DNA of 38,304 nt from CAZLMG01 sp964560765 (GTDB taxonomy: Bacteria; Bdellovibrionota_B; Oligoflexia; Oligoflexales; CAZLMG01). This document shows positions 8,258 through 17,551 of this stretch, piece by piece. The stretch covers positions 1 through 38,304 of the forward strand of contig CAZLMG010000043.1 of the NCBI GenBank assembly GCA_964560765.1, written 5' to 3'. The position numbers and the translations under genes were made by a program. Under the pieces are notes generated by a model, which saw only the letters and a program-made list of their open reading frames with translations, was not told where the DNA came from and searched no databases. Positions within the stretch are counted from its first letter, which is position 1, and every line of letters starts with the position of its first letter.

Positions 8258-11200
8258 CTACGACATCACGTATTCGACAGATAAGGATCCCTGCGCCATA
8301 TCGTCCAGCTGCTGCAATAATAGATCGCTTGGATCACTTGCCATGGAGTCGACGCCGATCTGCACCGAGCCCTGTGGGAAGTCGAGAGCGATCTTGAGCG
8401 GAATGGGGCCGGGCTGGCTGGCACAAATCTGGCGTATGGCTGGCAAATCCACGTCTAGTTGATGACCGGATGCGGCCGCACGCGCTTTCATGTTCAAGCG
8501 CAGGCCCCTGACTTTTTGTCGACGAAATTTGGCCAGAGTGGTGATGGACTCGACGCGAATGCGTGGCGCACCACCATCGAATCCTTTGCTGACTTTGAAG
8601 CTGACCATGACCGGTGTGTCCATGGGTGGCATTTCTGCCGGAATGTCGTCTTCATAGAGGTTCACCTGTTGTTCGCCGGATTGGTCCTCGAGATTAACGA
8701 CCAGGCGTCGTTTTCCATCTTTACTGAAACGCTCAAAATAGTCCGACAACATACAGGGGATCAGGATGCCGCTGCGATCGACCATCTTCGGCAAATCGTT
8801 GAGCTTGGTTTTGCCAAAGAGGGCCATGTCCTGGCGATACAAGTCCAGTGGGTGGCCAGTCAAGTAGGTGCCGAGGAGGGCTTTCTCCCGCTTCAGCCAT
8901 TCATGTGGCGCATTCGACACGCGAGGTGCTGCCAAGGTAACATCTTGCCGAGCATCATTAGCTGCTTCCGGAGCCGCATCACCATCATCAAATAGCAAGC
9001 GTTGCCCGCTGGACTTAGCGTTGTGATGATTTTCGCTATACCGTACCAATTCCGCCAAGGTACCGACTATTGCTGACCGGTGGGCGTGTACGAAGTCCAG
9101 TGCGCCTGACTGGGTCAAGAGCTCGAGAGTTTTCTTGCCAACTCGGGTGAGATCAACACGGCGAGCGAGTTCCGTCAGCGTTCGGAACGGTCCATTGCGC
9201 TCGCGCTCCTCGACGATTGGGCGCACGCTGGCGGCACCAATGCCCTTGATGGCAGCCAAACCAAAGCCGACATGTCTCGGTCCTGGCACATCAAACTCAA
9301 GACGGCTGCGGTTGATGTCGGGTGGCATGATCCTGATGCCAGTCTTGCGGCACTCTTGGACGTAGCGGACGACCTTTTCGGTATTATCCATATCGCAAGT
9401 CATGATGGCTGCAAAGAATTGCTCGGGAAAGTGTGCTTTCAAGTAGGCTGTTTGGTAGCTGACGAGGCCATAGGCAGCCGTGTGCGATTTGTTAAAGCCA
9501 TAGCTGGCAAACTTGCCCATCAACTCAAAGAGGTCTTCCGCGGTCTTGGCAGCAATCTGATTGGCAACGCAACCAGCGACGAAGCGTTCCTTCTGCTTGG
9601 CCATTTCCTCTGGCTTCTTTTTACCCATGGCGCGACGGAGGAGGTCGGCCTCTCCTAGGGAGTAGCTAGCGAGATTCGCCGCAATCTTTTGCACCTGCTC
9701 CTGAAAGACGATGGTGCCGTAGGTGTCTTTGAGTACGGCCTCCAATTGCGGAATGAGATATTCAACCTTTTGCCGGCCGTGCTTTCTCTCGACGAAGTCG
9801 TCGACCATGCCAGATTCCAGTGGTCCAGGGCGAAACAGTGCCAGAATCGAAATGATATCTTCAAAGTTACTGGGCTGCAATCGCGTGAGCAGCTGCTGCA
9901 TGCCAAAGGATTCCAGCTGAAACACGCCAGCCGATTCCCCTGAACTGATCAGCTCATATACTTTGCGATCGTTCAGCGGCAACAGGGTAATATCGAAGTT
10001 TGGATCTTTCTCTTGCCGAATCATGGTGACCGCTTTGTCGATCACCGTTAGTGTTTTCAGGCCCAGGAAGTCGAACTTTACCAAGCCGACTTTTTCCGCA
10101 TTCTTCATTTCATACTGGGTAATCAAACTGCCATTTTCGGCGCGATAAACGGGAACGTGACTATCGATGCCACCATCGGCAATGACGATTCCGGCGGCGT
10201 GCACCGAAGTGTGTCGGCTGAGGCCTTCAAGCTTCTGGGCTAGTTGCAGCAGCTTGGCGATGTTGTCATCGTTACGCGCTTCTTCAAGAATACGTGGTTC
10301 ACGTGCCAGCGCATCCTTGAGCGTGATGCCGAGTTCGTTGGGGATTAATTTGGCAATGCGATCGATCTTGGAATAGCTAATTTCTAGAACTCGACCCACA
10401 TCTCGGATCACCGCCTTGGCCAGCATTTTTCCGAAAGTTGTAATTTGAGCGACGTTATTGGAGCCGTAGCGCTGCGTGACGTAGTCGATCACTTCGTCGC
10501 GACGATCTTGGCAAAAGTCGACGTCGAAGTCGGGCATGGACACCCGCTCTGGATTCAAGAAGCGTTCGAAGATCAAATTGTAGGGAATCGGATCGAGATC
10601 AGTAATCCGCAAGCTGTAGGCAACCAGCGAGCCAGCCCCCGAGCCGCGACCCGGACCGACAGGGATGCCCTGCGCTTTCGCCCAATTGATGAAGTCTTGA
10701 ACGATCAGGAAATAGCCAGGGAAACCCATATCGATGATGACTTTGAGTTCGAATTCCAAGCGGTCACGGTATTCCTGGTCCCGCTGTGCCGACCACTTTG
10801 ATCCATAGTGCGCGTGAATGCTCGGCCAGCGCTTTTCGAGCCCTTCGCGCGCCAGGCGCAAGAGGGCCTCAGCCGCTGTTTCGCCTGTGTCCAAGTGAAA
10901 CTGTGGCAATACATAGTTACCAAATTCCAGCTTTACATTGCAGCGATCGGCGATCTTCAGGGTATTGGCTAGGGCCTCGGGCCAAGCGGAAAAAGTCGCC
11001 TGCATTTCGTCGTTATCCAGCATGTGAAAACGAATCTGGCGGCGACGATCGCGAATCTTAGACATGGTTAGGTCGTTCTTGATGGCGACCAAAACCGCGT
11101 GCGCCTCCATATCCGTCGCGTCCAGGTAATGGGCATTAGCCGAGGCGACGATGGGTAATTGTAGGTGACGGGCAGCGCAGACGAGATCCGGCAGCACTTG

Positions 11201-11848
11201 CCGCTGCGGCGGCAACAGGTTGTCGCAGAGCTCCACATAGAAGCCATCTGGTCCAAAAGTGTCGCGTACCAACTGGGCGTAAAGGCAAAGGTTGCCATAC
11301 GCTGGCAGCAATTGAAGCGTCGGGTCTGAAAAGTCCAAAGCGCGGCCGAACTGCTGCCGAAGCTGCTGGACGATGCAGCCAAACTCGCCCTGGGTGCCGG
11401 CGGAAAGCGCGATGATATCCTGCGCGTGTTGTCGCAAAAAATCAGCAGGAACCGCGGGAATAGCGCCAACCGCATTTTCCAGGTAACCGCCACTGACGAT
11501 TTTCATCAGCTGATGGTACCCCTCTCTAGAGGCCGCCAGCAGCACCATCTGAAAAATGGGGGCTGATGCTTGGGAGTTTGAATCACTTTCTGTCAGATCA
11601 GGCTTCAGCAGAGGTTGATGGTAAATTTCTGCGCCTAAAATAGCCTTGATGCCGGCATCCTTCGCCTTGCTGTAGAACTCAACCGCTGCGAACATGTTGG
11701 CATGATCCGTCACGGCGACCGCGGGATGCCCCAGTGCCTTTGCCTTTTTGATCAGATCATCCAGGCGAATGGCGCCATCCACCAGCGAATACTCGCTGTG
11801 GGTATGCAAATGGACAAAAGGCGCAGAGCTCGGTTCGTTGCCGTTCAT
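8258..11848 (-). CDS. dnaE: DNA polymerase III alpha subunit
   Basis: Replicative polymerase of the DnaE1 type, 1196 residues from the ATG at 11848. The N-terminal PHP domain is marked by HLHTHSEYSL near residue 14 and TDHANM near 47. The palm carries GPGRGSGAGS near 398 and PDFDVDF at 439-445, which hold catalytic aspartates. Helix-hairpin-helix and OB-fold regions follow (QVNLYEDD region near 1030), then a C-terminal domain. The ATG overlaps the guaA stop as TAATG. A GTG three codons upstream (11857) is also open, but the overlap geometry favours the ATG. Placement between guaA and mtgA ties nucleotide supply, replication and wall growth into one transcript. Confidence 0.97.
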   Translation of the reverse strand: MNGNEPSSAPFVHLHTHSEYSLVDGAIRLDDLIKKAKALGHPAVAVTDHANMFAAVEFYSKAKDAGIKAILGAEIYHQPLLKPDLTESDSNSQASAPIFQMVLLAASREGYHQLMKIVSGGYLENAVGAIPAVPADFLRQHAQDIIALSAGTQGEFGCIVQQLRQQFGRALDFSDPTLQLLPAYGNLCLYAQLVRDTFGPDGFYVELCDNLLPPQRQVLPDLVCAARHLQLPIVASANAHYLDATDMEAHAVLVAIKNDLTMSKIRDRRRQIRFHMLDNDEMQATFSAWPEALANTLKIADRCNVKLEFGNYVLPQFHLDTGETAAEALLRLAREGLEKRWPSIHAHYGSKWSAQRDQEYRDRLEFELKVIIDMGFPGYFLIVQDFINWAKAQGIPVGPGRGSGAGSLVAYSLRITDLDPIPYNLIFERFLNPERVSMPDFDVDFCQDRRDEVIDYVTQRYGSNNVAQITTFGKMLAKAVIRDVGRVLEISYSKIDRIAKLIPNELGITLKDALAREPRILEEARNDDNIAKLLQLAQKLEGLSRHTSVHAAGIVIADGGIDSHVPVYRAENGSLITQYEMKNAEKVGLVKFDFLGLKTLTVIDKAVTMIRQEKDPNFDITLLPLNDRKVYELISSGESAGVFQLESFGMQQLLTRLQPSNFEDIISILALFRPGPLESGMVDDFVERKHGRQKVEYLIPQLEAVLKDTYGTIVFQEQVQKIAANLASYSLGEADLLRRAMGKKKPEEMAKQKERFVAGCVANQIAAKTAEDLFELMGKFASYGFNKSHTAAYGLVSYQTAYLKAHFPEQFFAAIMTCDMDNTEKVVRYVQECRKTGIRIMPPDINRSRLEFDVPGPRHVGFGLAAIKGIGAASVRPIVEERERNGPFRTLTELARRVDLTRVGKKTLELLTQSGALDFVHAHRSAIVGTLAELVRYSENHHNAKSSGQRLLFDDGDAAPEAANDARQDVTLAAPRVSNAPHEWLKREKALLGTYLTGHPLDLYRQDMALFGKTKLNDLPKMVDRSGILIPCMLSDYFERFSKDGKRRLVVNLEDQSGEQQVNLYEDDIPAEMPPMDTPVMVSFKVSKGFDGGAPRIRVESITTLAKFRRQKVRGLRLNMKARAAASGHQLDVDLPAIRQICASQPGPIPLKIALDFPQGSVQIGVDSMASDPSDLLLQQLDDMAQGSLSVEYVMS

Positions 11849-13425
11849 TATTCCCACTCGATGGTTGCTGGAGGCTTAGTGGTGACATCGTAGACAACGC
11901 GATTGATGCCATTGACTTGGCGCACGATCTTATCAGCAACAGACGTGAGAAAGCTCATGGGCAAATCGGCGACACTAGCGGTCATTGCATCCGTGCCGGT
12001 TACGGCCCGCAAGGCGCACGTCCATTGATAAGTGCGATTATCACCCATAACCCCCACGGATTTTACGGGCAGCAAGACGGCAAAGGCTTGCCATATCTTT
12101 TCGTAAAGGCCGTGCGCTCGCAACTCCTCGATGTAGATGTGATCCGCGCGTTGCAAGATGTCTATTTTCTCGGCATCCAACGCGCCGAGAATACGCACTG
12201 CCAACCCAGGTCCCGGGAAAGGATGGCGGTGGATGAGTTCGTGGGAAATACCCAACTCGGCGCCGATGCGCCGCACTTCGTCTTTAAAGCAATAGCGAAA
12301 CGGCTCGACAAGTTTCAGTGCCAATTTCTCGGGAAGCCCTCCGACGTTGTGGTGGGACTTAATCACCTTTGCTCCGGATCCGTGTCCAGCCGATTCAATG
12401 ACGTCGGGATACAGGGTGCCCTGACCCAGGTGAGTGAATTCATGGGCATGGCTCTTTGCAAACGACTCAAACTCTTCGATGAAAGTTTGGCCGATGATTT
12501 TGCGCTTGGTCTCGGGGTCGGAAACTCCGGCTAACTTTTTCAAGAAAAGCTCGCGGCGATCCAGGACGACGAGTTTATCGAGGCCCAGTGCGCGGAGTTT
12601 TTCTGTGACCCACTCAGCCTCTTGGTATCGCAAGAGACCGTGATCGACAAAAACAGGAACGATGCGCTCATGGCCGATGGCGCGACTGATGAGTACGGCT
12701 GCAACGGTCGAGTCCACGCCGCCGGAGACCGCCATCATCACGCGGCCATCACCCACCGTTTCCCGCACGGCATGCAACGTCGCATGCAGCATACCGGCAG
12801 GTTTCCAGTTCAAAGGCGCGGCGCATACATCCGAGACAAAGTGGCGTAGCAGATCCTTGCCATGAGTGGTGTGCTGCACTTCGGGGTGAAACTGCAGTCC
12901 GATATAGGGCAGTTCGCGGTGCATGATCCCAGCTACGACTCCAGCATCGGTGACGGCTGCGGGGACAAAGTTTTGGGGGATGACGGCCAAGTCGTCGCCG
13001 TGACTCATCCATACTTCAGTTTGTGCGGGAATGCCCGAAAAAATCGGCCAACCGGGCGCGCCCGGGGCATCGCGCCGCAAAATCTGGGTTCGTCCATATT
13101 CACGTTTGGTGCTGCTGCGCATTTCGCCGCCGAACAGGTCGACCAGCAACCCCATGCCATAGCAAATACCAAGAACGGGCAAGCGACTTTGCATCACCCA
13201 GCCAGGCATACGCCGTGAACCTACATCTGTCACCGAGTCGGGGCCGCCAGAAAGAATGAGGCCGTATGCTGTGAATCCTTCGGGCGGCGTCGGACTTTCG
13301 CCATCGATGATTTCAGAATAGATGCCGATTTCGCGCAATCGCCGTGCGATCAGCAGGGTGTACTGCGATCCGTAATCCAGGATGAGAATGCCGTTGTTCT
13401 GTGGACGCAGACCAGCTGGATGCAT
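11848..13425 (-). CDS. guaA: GMP synthase (glutamine-hydrolysing)
   Basis: 525 residues. It converts XMP to GMP with ATP and ammonia from glutamine. The N-terminal class I amidotransferase has Cys88 in GICYGMG, and the His-x-Glu pair in QFHPEVQ. The ATP pyrophosphatase domain begins with SGGVDST, and the C-terminal dimerisation domain ends with the canonical TKPPATIEWE. The residue after GICYGM is Gly (92), where almost all class I amidotransferases have Gln. GAGG lies 6 bases before the ATG, and the gap to guaB is 7 bp. With guaB it forms the guanine branch of purine synthesis. Confidence 0.97.
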   Translation of the reverse strand: MHPAGLRPQNNGILILDYGSQYTLLIARRLREIGIYSEIIDGESPTPPEGFTAYGLILSGGPDSVTDVGSRRMPGWVMQSRLPVLGICYGMGLLVDLFGGEMRSSTKREYGRTQILRRDAPGAPGWPIFSGIPAQTEVWMSHGDDLAVIPQNFVPAAVTDAGVVAGIMHRELPYIGLQFHPEVQHTTHGKDLLRHFVSDVCAAPLNWKPAGMLHATLHAVRETVGDGRVMMAVSGGVDSTVAAVLISRAIGHERIVPVFVDHGLLRYQEAEWVTEKLRALGLDKLVVLDRRELFLKKLAGVSDPETKRKIIGQTFIEEFESFAKSHAHEFTHLGQGTLYPDVIESAGHGSGAKVIKSHHNVGGLPEKLALKLVEPFRYCFKDEVRRIGAELGISHELIHRHPFPGPGLAVRILGALDAEKIDILQRADHIYIEELRAHGLYEKIWQAFAVLLPVKSVGVMGDNRTYQWTCALRAVTGTDAMTASVADLPMSFLTSVADKIVRQVNGINRVVYDVTTKPPATIEWE

Positions 13426-13432
13426 GGTGACC

Positions 13433-14905
13433 TCAGTCTAGCTTGTAGTTGGGAGCCTCGCGCGAGATATACACGTCATGAACGTGACTCTCCTTGAGGC
13501 CCGCGGCGGAAATTTGCATAAATCGCGCCCGCTGTCGTAGACCTACGACGGTTGCGGCGCCGAGATAACCCATACCCGAGCGCAAACCTCCGGCTAATTG
13601 ATATAGGGATTGGCTCAAAGGCCCCTTGTAGGGCACCCGGCCTTCAATCCCCTCCGGCACCAATTTACCCGCTTGATCGACGTTGGCTTGAAAGTAGCGG
13701 TCTTTGCTGCCGCGGCTCATGGCGCCAAGGCTGCCCATCCCGCGATAGCTCTTGTAGCTCTTGCCTTGGTATATGATCAGGTCGCCGGGGGCCTCGTCAG
13801 TGCCGGCTAACAAGCTGCCGACCATCACGCACGATCCACCAGCGGCCAACGCTTTGACAATATCGCCGCTGTACTTGATACCGCCATCGGCAATGACCGG
13901 CACATCATGCACCTGCGCCACGGCGGCGCATTCTAAGACGGCAGAAAATTGGGGTACGCCAATGCCGGCGATAATGCGCGTGGTACAGATGCTGCCTGGG
14001 CCAATTCCGACTTTGATGCCATCGACGCCCGCATCGATCAGCGCGGTTGCGGCCTCGCCCGTGGCGATGTTACCAGCGACGATATCGACGCCCTTGCCGC
14101 GCAAGCGCTGGCAAAGTTGACGGACAGCGGCAAGCACTCCCGCCGAGTGCCCGTGTGCTGTGTCGATGATGAGGGCGTCGACTCCTGCGGCGACAAGACC
14201 ATCAGCGCGCTCTTGGTAGTCGCCGCCGGCACCTATGGCCGCCGCAACCAACAAGTGCCCGTTACTGTCTTTGGCGGCATTCGGATGCCGTTTGGCATTT
14301 TCAATGTCGCGAATCGTATACAGCCCGACGAGCCGGCCGCGATCGATCACGGGCAGCTTTTCGATGCGATGCTTGTGCAGAATCGCCACAGCTTCATCAT
14401 GCGAAGTGCCCTTTGGAGCGGTTACCACTTTCGCCGTCATGACTTCGCTGACGGGACGCTTCATATCGGTTTCAAAGCGAATATCGCGACCCGTGACAAT
14501 GCCAACGAGCTCACCAGAAGCAACGACGGGTAGGCCGGATATACCCCGACTCTGCATGATGTTGATGACATCGCCAACGGACATATCAGGGGTCACCGTG
14601 ATGGGATCAGAGATCATTCCCGACTGGCTGCGTTTGACCTGACTGACTTGTTCGCTCTGTTCGGCAATGGTCATGTTCTTGTGGATGACGCCAATGCCGC
14701 CCTCTTGTGCCATTGCAATCGCCATGCGCGATTCAGTCACGGTATCCATGGCCGCGGAGGCGATGGGTGTGCGCAGCACGATGTTGCGGCTGAAGCGCGT
14801 CTTCAGATCCACATCTGCGGGCAAGACCTCTGAAAACTGCGGCATGAGTAAGACGTCGTCATAAGACAGACCAAAAGGAAATGGACTGCCGCGGTGATCA
14901 CTCAT
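13433..14905 (-). CDS. guaB: IMP dehydrogenase
   Basis: 490 residues. It oxidises IMP to XMP with NAD+, the committed step to GMP. The TIM-barrel core is interrupted by two CBS domains at about 95-205 (PITVTPDMSVGD, MTAKVVTAPKGTS). The catalytic loop GPGSICTTR holds Cys307. The flap region has RGMGSLGAM, and the C-terminus ends SREAPNYKLD. Start choice is clear: GGAGG 5 bases before the ATG. It is the first gene of the long minus-strand operon, with a candidate promoter and adjoining palindromes just upstream. Confidence 0.98.
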   Translation of the reverse strand: MSDHRGSPFPFGLSYDDVLLMPQFSEVLPADVDLKTRFSRNIVLRTPIASAAMDTVTESRMAIAMAQEGGIGVIHKNMTIAEQSEQVSQVKRSQSGMISDPITVTPDMSVGDVINIMQSRGISGLPVVASGELVGIVTGRDIRFETDMKRPVSEVMTAKVVTAPKGTSHDEAVAILHKHRIEKLPVIDRGRLVGLYTIRDIENAKRHPNAAKDSNGHLLVAAAIGAGGDYQERADGLVAAGVDALIIDTAHGHSAGVLAAVRQLCQRLRGKGVDIVAGNIATGEAATALIDAGVDGIKVGIGPGSICTTRIIAGIGVPQFSAVLECAAVAQVHDVPVIADGGIKYSGDIVKALAAGGSCVMVGSLLAGTDEAPGDLIIYQGKSYKSYRGMGSLGAMSRGSKDRYFQANVDQAGKLVPEGIEGRVPYKGPLSQSLYQLAGGLRSGMGYLGAATVVGLRQRARFMQISAAGLKESHVHDVYISREAPNYKLD

Positions 14906-14928
14906 GGAACCTCCGTGCCTCGGGGACT

Positions 14929-14966
14929 GGGGCCCCTCTATATATAGAAACAGGTGCGGGCCGCAA
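14929..14966 (-). promoter_or_regulatory. candidate guaB promoter with two abutting palindromes
   Basis: Minus strand: TTGCGG (14961-14966), 16 bp, TATATA (14939-14944), giving a start site near 14932 and a leader of about 27 nt. The -10 sits within the perfect 12-bp palindrome TCTATATATAGA (14937-14948), which directly abuts the 8-bp palindrome GGGGCCCC (14929-14936) over the start site. Either could be an operator. The leader is too short for a riboswitch. Confidence 0.4.
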
Positions 14967-15429
14967 GGACTGGACCTTTAATCAGAGGTTAATAACACCT
15001 AGGGTGCTGATCCTGCAAGGAAAATTCGGATTCGGCAGGTCTTCGCGCTCGGCGGCATCGCCCGGGCGCGAAGCTATTCCGGGTGGAATCACGAAATTTT
15101 ATAGAGCAAATCGCCAAGGCCCAGCTGCGTTTCCACTTAAGTCGCGTTTTTTGAATCGTAAGTTTTGCAAGATTTACACAATATGTCCATCTGTTAGCTC
15201 GCCGCTATGCCTGCCATTTCCTGGTGTTTGGGGGCGGTTTTCTTCGCCCAGAAAGGGTGTGCGGTACCATTCGTAATCGTCAGCAAATTGGCGCATGGAC
15301 GCTCAAGGCCGATTTTTCAAAAAAATTCTTCGGCGAAACGCCAGCCGAATCAATTGCACTATTTTCCGCAAATTTACTTTCAACCCAAGTGAAAACTGAA
15401 TCGCATCCAAAAAAAACTTGCAGCGACGC
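14967..15429. other. 460-bp intergenic region, no gene seen
   Basis: Between the guaB promoter and the flagellin promoter no frame has a ribosome site or recognisable motif, and no tRNA-like T-loop is seen. Small dyads occur: CGCCCGGGCG at 15058-15067 and ATTCC/GGAAT about 20 bp further on. The right half (about 15300-15425) is A/T-rich with several A-tracts, as expected near an active promoter. A small RNA cannot be excluded. Confidence 0.4.
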
Positions 15430-15456
15430 TATAGCCAAGTTGCCAATAGTCGATAG
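15430..15456 (+). promoter_or_regulatory. candidate sigma-28 (FliA) promoter of flagellin
   Basis: TATA (15430-15433), exactly 15 bp, then GTCGATAG (15449-15456). The sigma-28 consensus is TAAA-N15-GCCGATAA, so this is 3/4 and 6/8 with ideal spacing. A start near 15463 would leave a ~68-nt leader ending in the flagellin ribosome site. Class 3 expression by FliA is standard for flagellin genes. Confidence 0.55.
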
Positions 15457-15530
15457 GTAGGTTGTCAGCGCACTAAAATGGTTTTTGGTTTCGTTCAGCG
15501 CATGCTCAACCAATACGGGAGGATCGAATC

Positions 15531-16412
15531 ATGGGTATGAGGATTAGGACTAACGTCGCTTCTTTGAAGGGTCAGCGTAACTTGGGTCTGACCAACGAAG
15601 AGCAACAAAACACGATGGAACAGTTGTCGAGCGGTTACCGCATCAACAAGTCTGCCGATGACGCCGCCGGTTTGGCGATTTCGGAAACTTTACGGGGCAA
15701 GATCCGTTCTGAACAACAGGCTCGCCGCAACGCCAATGATGGTGTTTCGATGATCCAGGTGGCAGAAGGCAGCATGAACGAAATCACGAACATCCTCGTT
15801 CGTATGCGTGAACTGTCAACGCAAGCAGCTTCCGATACCGTCGGCAACCGCGAGCGTTCATATACTAACAAGGAATATACTCAGCTCGTCAACGAAATCG
15901 ATCGTATCGCCAACAGCACTGAGTTCAACGGCTTGAAGCTGCTGGGCGGCTCGGACAAGAATGATGGTGCGAGTGAGCTTGTTTTCCACGTCGGTGCTGG
16001 TGACGGCACGACTGAAAACAAAGACACGATCAGCATCAACATTGAAAACTTCAAGTTAGATTCGGAAATGTTTGAACTGGGTCAAGAAGAAGAGATCGGA
16101 CCAACCGATCCTACGGGAAGCTTCTCTCGTGAAACGGCAGCTTCGCGCTTGACCACCATCGACAATGCCTTGAACAAAGTTACTGGCGCCCGCGCCGAAC
16201 TAGGTTCGAAGCAAAGCCGATTGACCTCGACGATCAACAACTTGGGCGTGAGCTTGGAGAACATGAGCATCACCAACAGCCGTATCCGCGATGTGGACTT
16301 TGCTTCAGCAACTGCTGAGTTTACCAAGCAGCGGATCCTCGGCCAAGCTGGTGCCTCTGTTCTGACACAGGCGAACTCGGCTCCAGAATTAGCACTGAAC
16401 CTTCTTCGATAA
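15531..16412 (+). CDS. fliC: flagellin
   Basis: 293 residues; polymerises into the external flagellar filament. The N-terminal D0/D1 helices (about 1-140) contain LSSGYRINKSADDAAGLAISE and MRELSTQAASDT. The C-terminal D1/D0 region (about 205-293) has IDNALNKVTGARAELGSKQSRL and ends in QANSAPELALNLLR. The central domain is very small (about 145-200), so the filament would lack large D2/D3 outer domains. GGGAGGA lies 8-9 bases before the ATG. The MGMRI start is like Bdellovibrio-group flagellins. The gene is alone on its transcript with its own candidate sigma-28 promoter. No secretion chaperone or cap gene is adjacent, so other flagellar genes lie elsewhere. Confidence 0.95.
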   Translation: MGMRIRTNVASLKGQRNLGLTNEEQQNTMEQLSSGYRINKSADDAAGLAISETLRGKIRSEQQARRNANDGVSMIQVAEGSMNEITNILVRMRELSTQAASDTVGNRERSYTNKEYTQLVNEIDRIANSTEFNGLKLLGGSDKNDGASELVFHVGAGDGTTENKDTISINIENFKLDSEMFELGQEEEIGPTDPTGSFSRETAASRLTTIDNALNKVTGARAELGSKQSRLTSTINNLGVSLENMSITNSRIRDVDFASATAEFTKQRILGQAGASVLTQANSAPELALNLLR

Positions 16413-16443
16413 TTGGTGGCGTGCGTAGGACCAACCCCATTCA

Positions 16444-16471
16444 GCCCTCTGGTTTGTAAAAACTGGAGGGC
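16444..16471 (+). terminator. hairpin between convergent flagellin and polyamine genes
   Basis: GCCCTC pairs with GAGGGC. The stem continues, after a 2x2 mismatch, as GTTT/AAAC around a 4-nt loop. No T-run follows on either strand, so it is a weak or factor-assisted terminator at best. Its place in the 128-bp gap between two convergent genes supports that role. Confidence 0.35.
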
Positions 16472-16540
16472 CGTTCCAGGGACCCTCGCTGCCGCCCCAG
16501 AAGAAGGTCAGTTCGAAGGCAGCGTTTTCTAGGGGCGGCG

Positions 16541-17551
16541 CTAACCATGTTGCAGGTTGCGCCGCAATTTTCCGTTTTGGGTCAAGACGTAGGTATCGGA
16601 TACAAAATAGCGCAATTTTAAATGTCGGTTTGCAAGCCAAGTTGGCTGCCGAGCAACGAGCGCCACAGCAAAAATCACCAAGCTCATGGTGACTCGATTG
16701 ACCAGGGGGAGTGCATACACACTCGAACCGTAATCAAAGCGTTCCATCGATAAGCCATCTTCTCGGAATAAACTTTCCATCTGCCGCATGCCTGGGCTGC
16801 ATTGGGAAAGAATGTTGGTGACCAAGATAAACTTGCACTCATCGTGGTTCGTTACGAGCGATTGCGCGCCCTTAAGAAACAGGCGCACTCCCATGAAACT
16901 GCAAGGGGGGTCCATCAAGACGACGGCATAAGATCTCTTTAGCGCAGGTGGTGCCGGTTGCGTGAGGTCGTGTGGATGGCATTGAATCGCGCCAGAGCTG
17001 GCTACTTGAATACGTCTGAGCAGGGAATCATCAATGTCCAAGACGGTAATGTCTCGATAGCCCGCATTCACCAAGGCGACTCCCACTCCGTCATCATCTC
17101 CCAACAGCAGAATAGCATCATCGACCTTCGCGTATTGACGAATGAGTTCGACCCGAAAATCGACGGTAAACCTCGTACAAGGAAGCTGATTGAAGGCGCG
17201 CGGCAGCCAGTTTCGAGCGGCAGGCAGAACGGGAGCTAGGTCCTGAGGTTTGGTGAAGGGTAAAATTTCAGTGGTTAGCCGCCTATTTTTCGACCATTGG
17301 TCCTCGTAAAGACGAAACAAATCGTGAAACTGGGTGGCGCCGACGGCTGTATTATCTTCAATATCAGCTGGGCGAAGAAGCCAAGTGACCATGCGCCTGA
17401 GCGCTGCCACGATCGCCGACTCATCAAGGCGTTCTGCTAACAAGGGCAGGTAGGCGCCATAGTTTTCCTGAAAATCATGGCCCTCCTCCACAAAAACATG
17501 ATGAAGCTGTTCCCAAGTGAACTCACCTCGATGCGTCCGCAGACTGTTCAT
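16541..17551 (-). CDS. BpsA-like (DUF43) aminopropyltransferase
   Basis: 336 residues. A Rossmann-type core carries LLLGDDDGVGVAL at 148-160, VLDIDDSLL at 170-178 and the active-site motif DPP at 214-216 followed by GVRLFLKGAQSL. These match the branched-chain polyamine synthase family (BpsA, PF01861), where GDDD and the DPP motif bind decarboxylated AdoMet and the acceptor amine. The N-terminal ~120 residues are not the expected winged-helix domain and are unrecognised. It is third in an overlapping operon after AdoMet decarboxylase, which makes exactly the aminopropyl donor this family uses. AAAGGA lies 8 bases before the ATG, inside the lysE-like gene (ATGA overlap). The product could be spermidine, a tetraamine or a branched polyamine; the sequence cannot decide. 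Confidence 0.75.
   Translation of the reverse strand: MNSLRTHRGEFTWEQLHHVFVEEGHDFQENYGAYLPLLAERLDESAIVAALRRMVTWLLRPADIEDNTAVGATQFHDLFRLYEDQWSKNRRLTTEILPFTKPQDLAPVLPAARNWLPRAFNQLPCTRFTVDFRVELIRQYAKVDDAILLLGDDDGVGVALVNAGYRDITVLDIDDSLLRRIQVASSGAIQCHPHDLTQPAPPALKRSYAVVLMDPPCSFMGVRLFLKGAQSLVTNHDECKFILVTNILSQCSPGMRQMESLFREDGLSMERFDYGSSVYALPLVNRVTMSLVIFAVALVARQPTWLANRHLKLRYFVSDTYVLTQNGKLRRNLQHG

Noticed and set aside
14906..14932. Purine riboswitch before guaB
   Set aside because: The predicted leader is under 30 nt, too short for an aptamer.
14881..15276. 131-codon plus-strand ORF between guaB and flagellin
   Set aside because: Starts antisense inside guaB, no ribosome site, no motif.
15280..15513. 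77-codon minus-strand ORF upstream of flagellin
   Set aside because: TTG start with no ribosome site, and it covers the flagellin promoter and leader.
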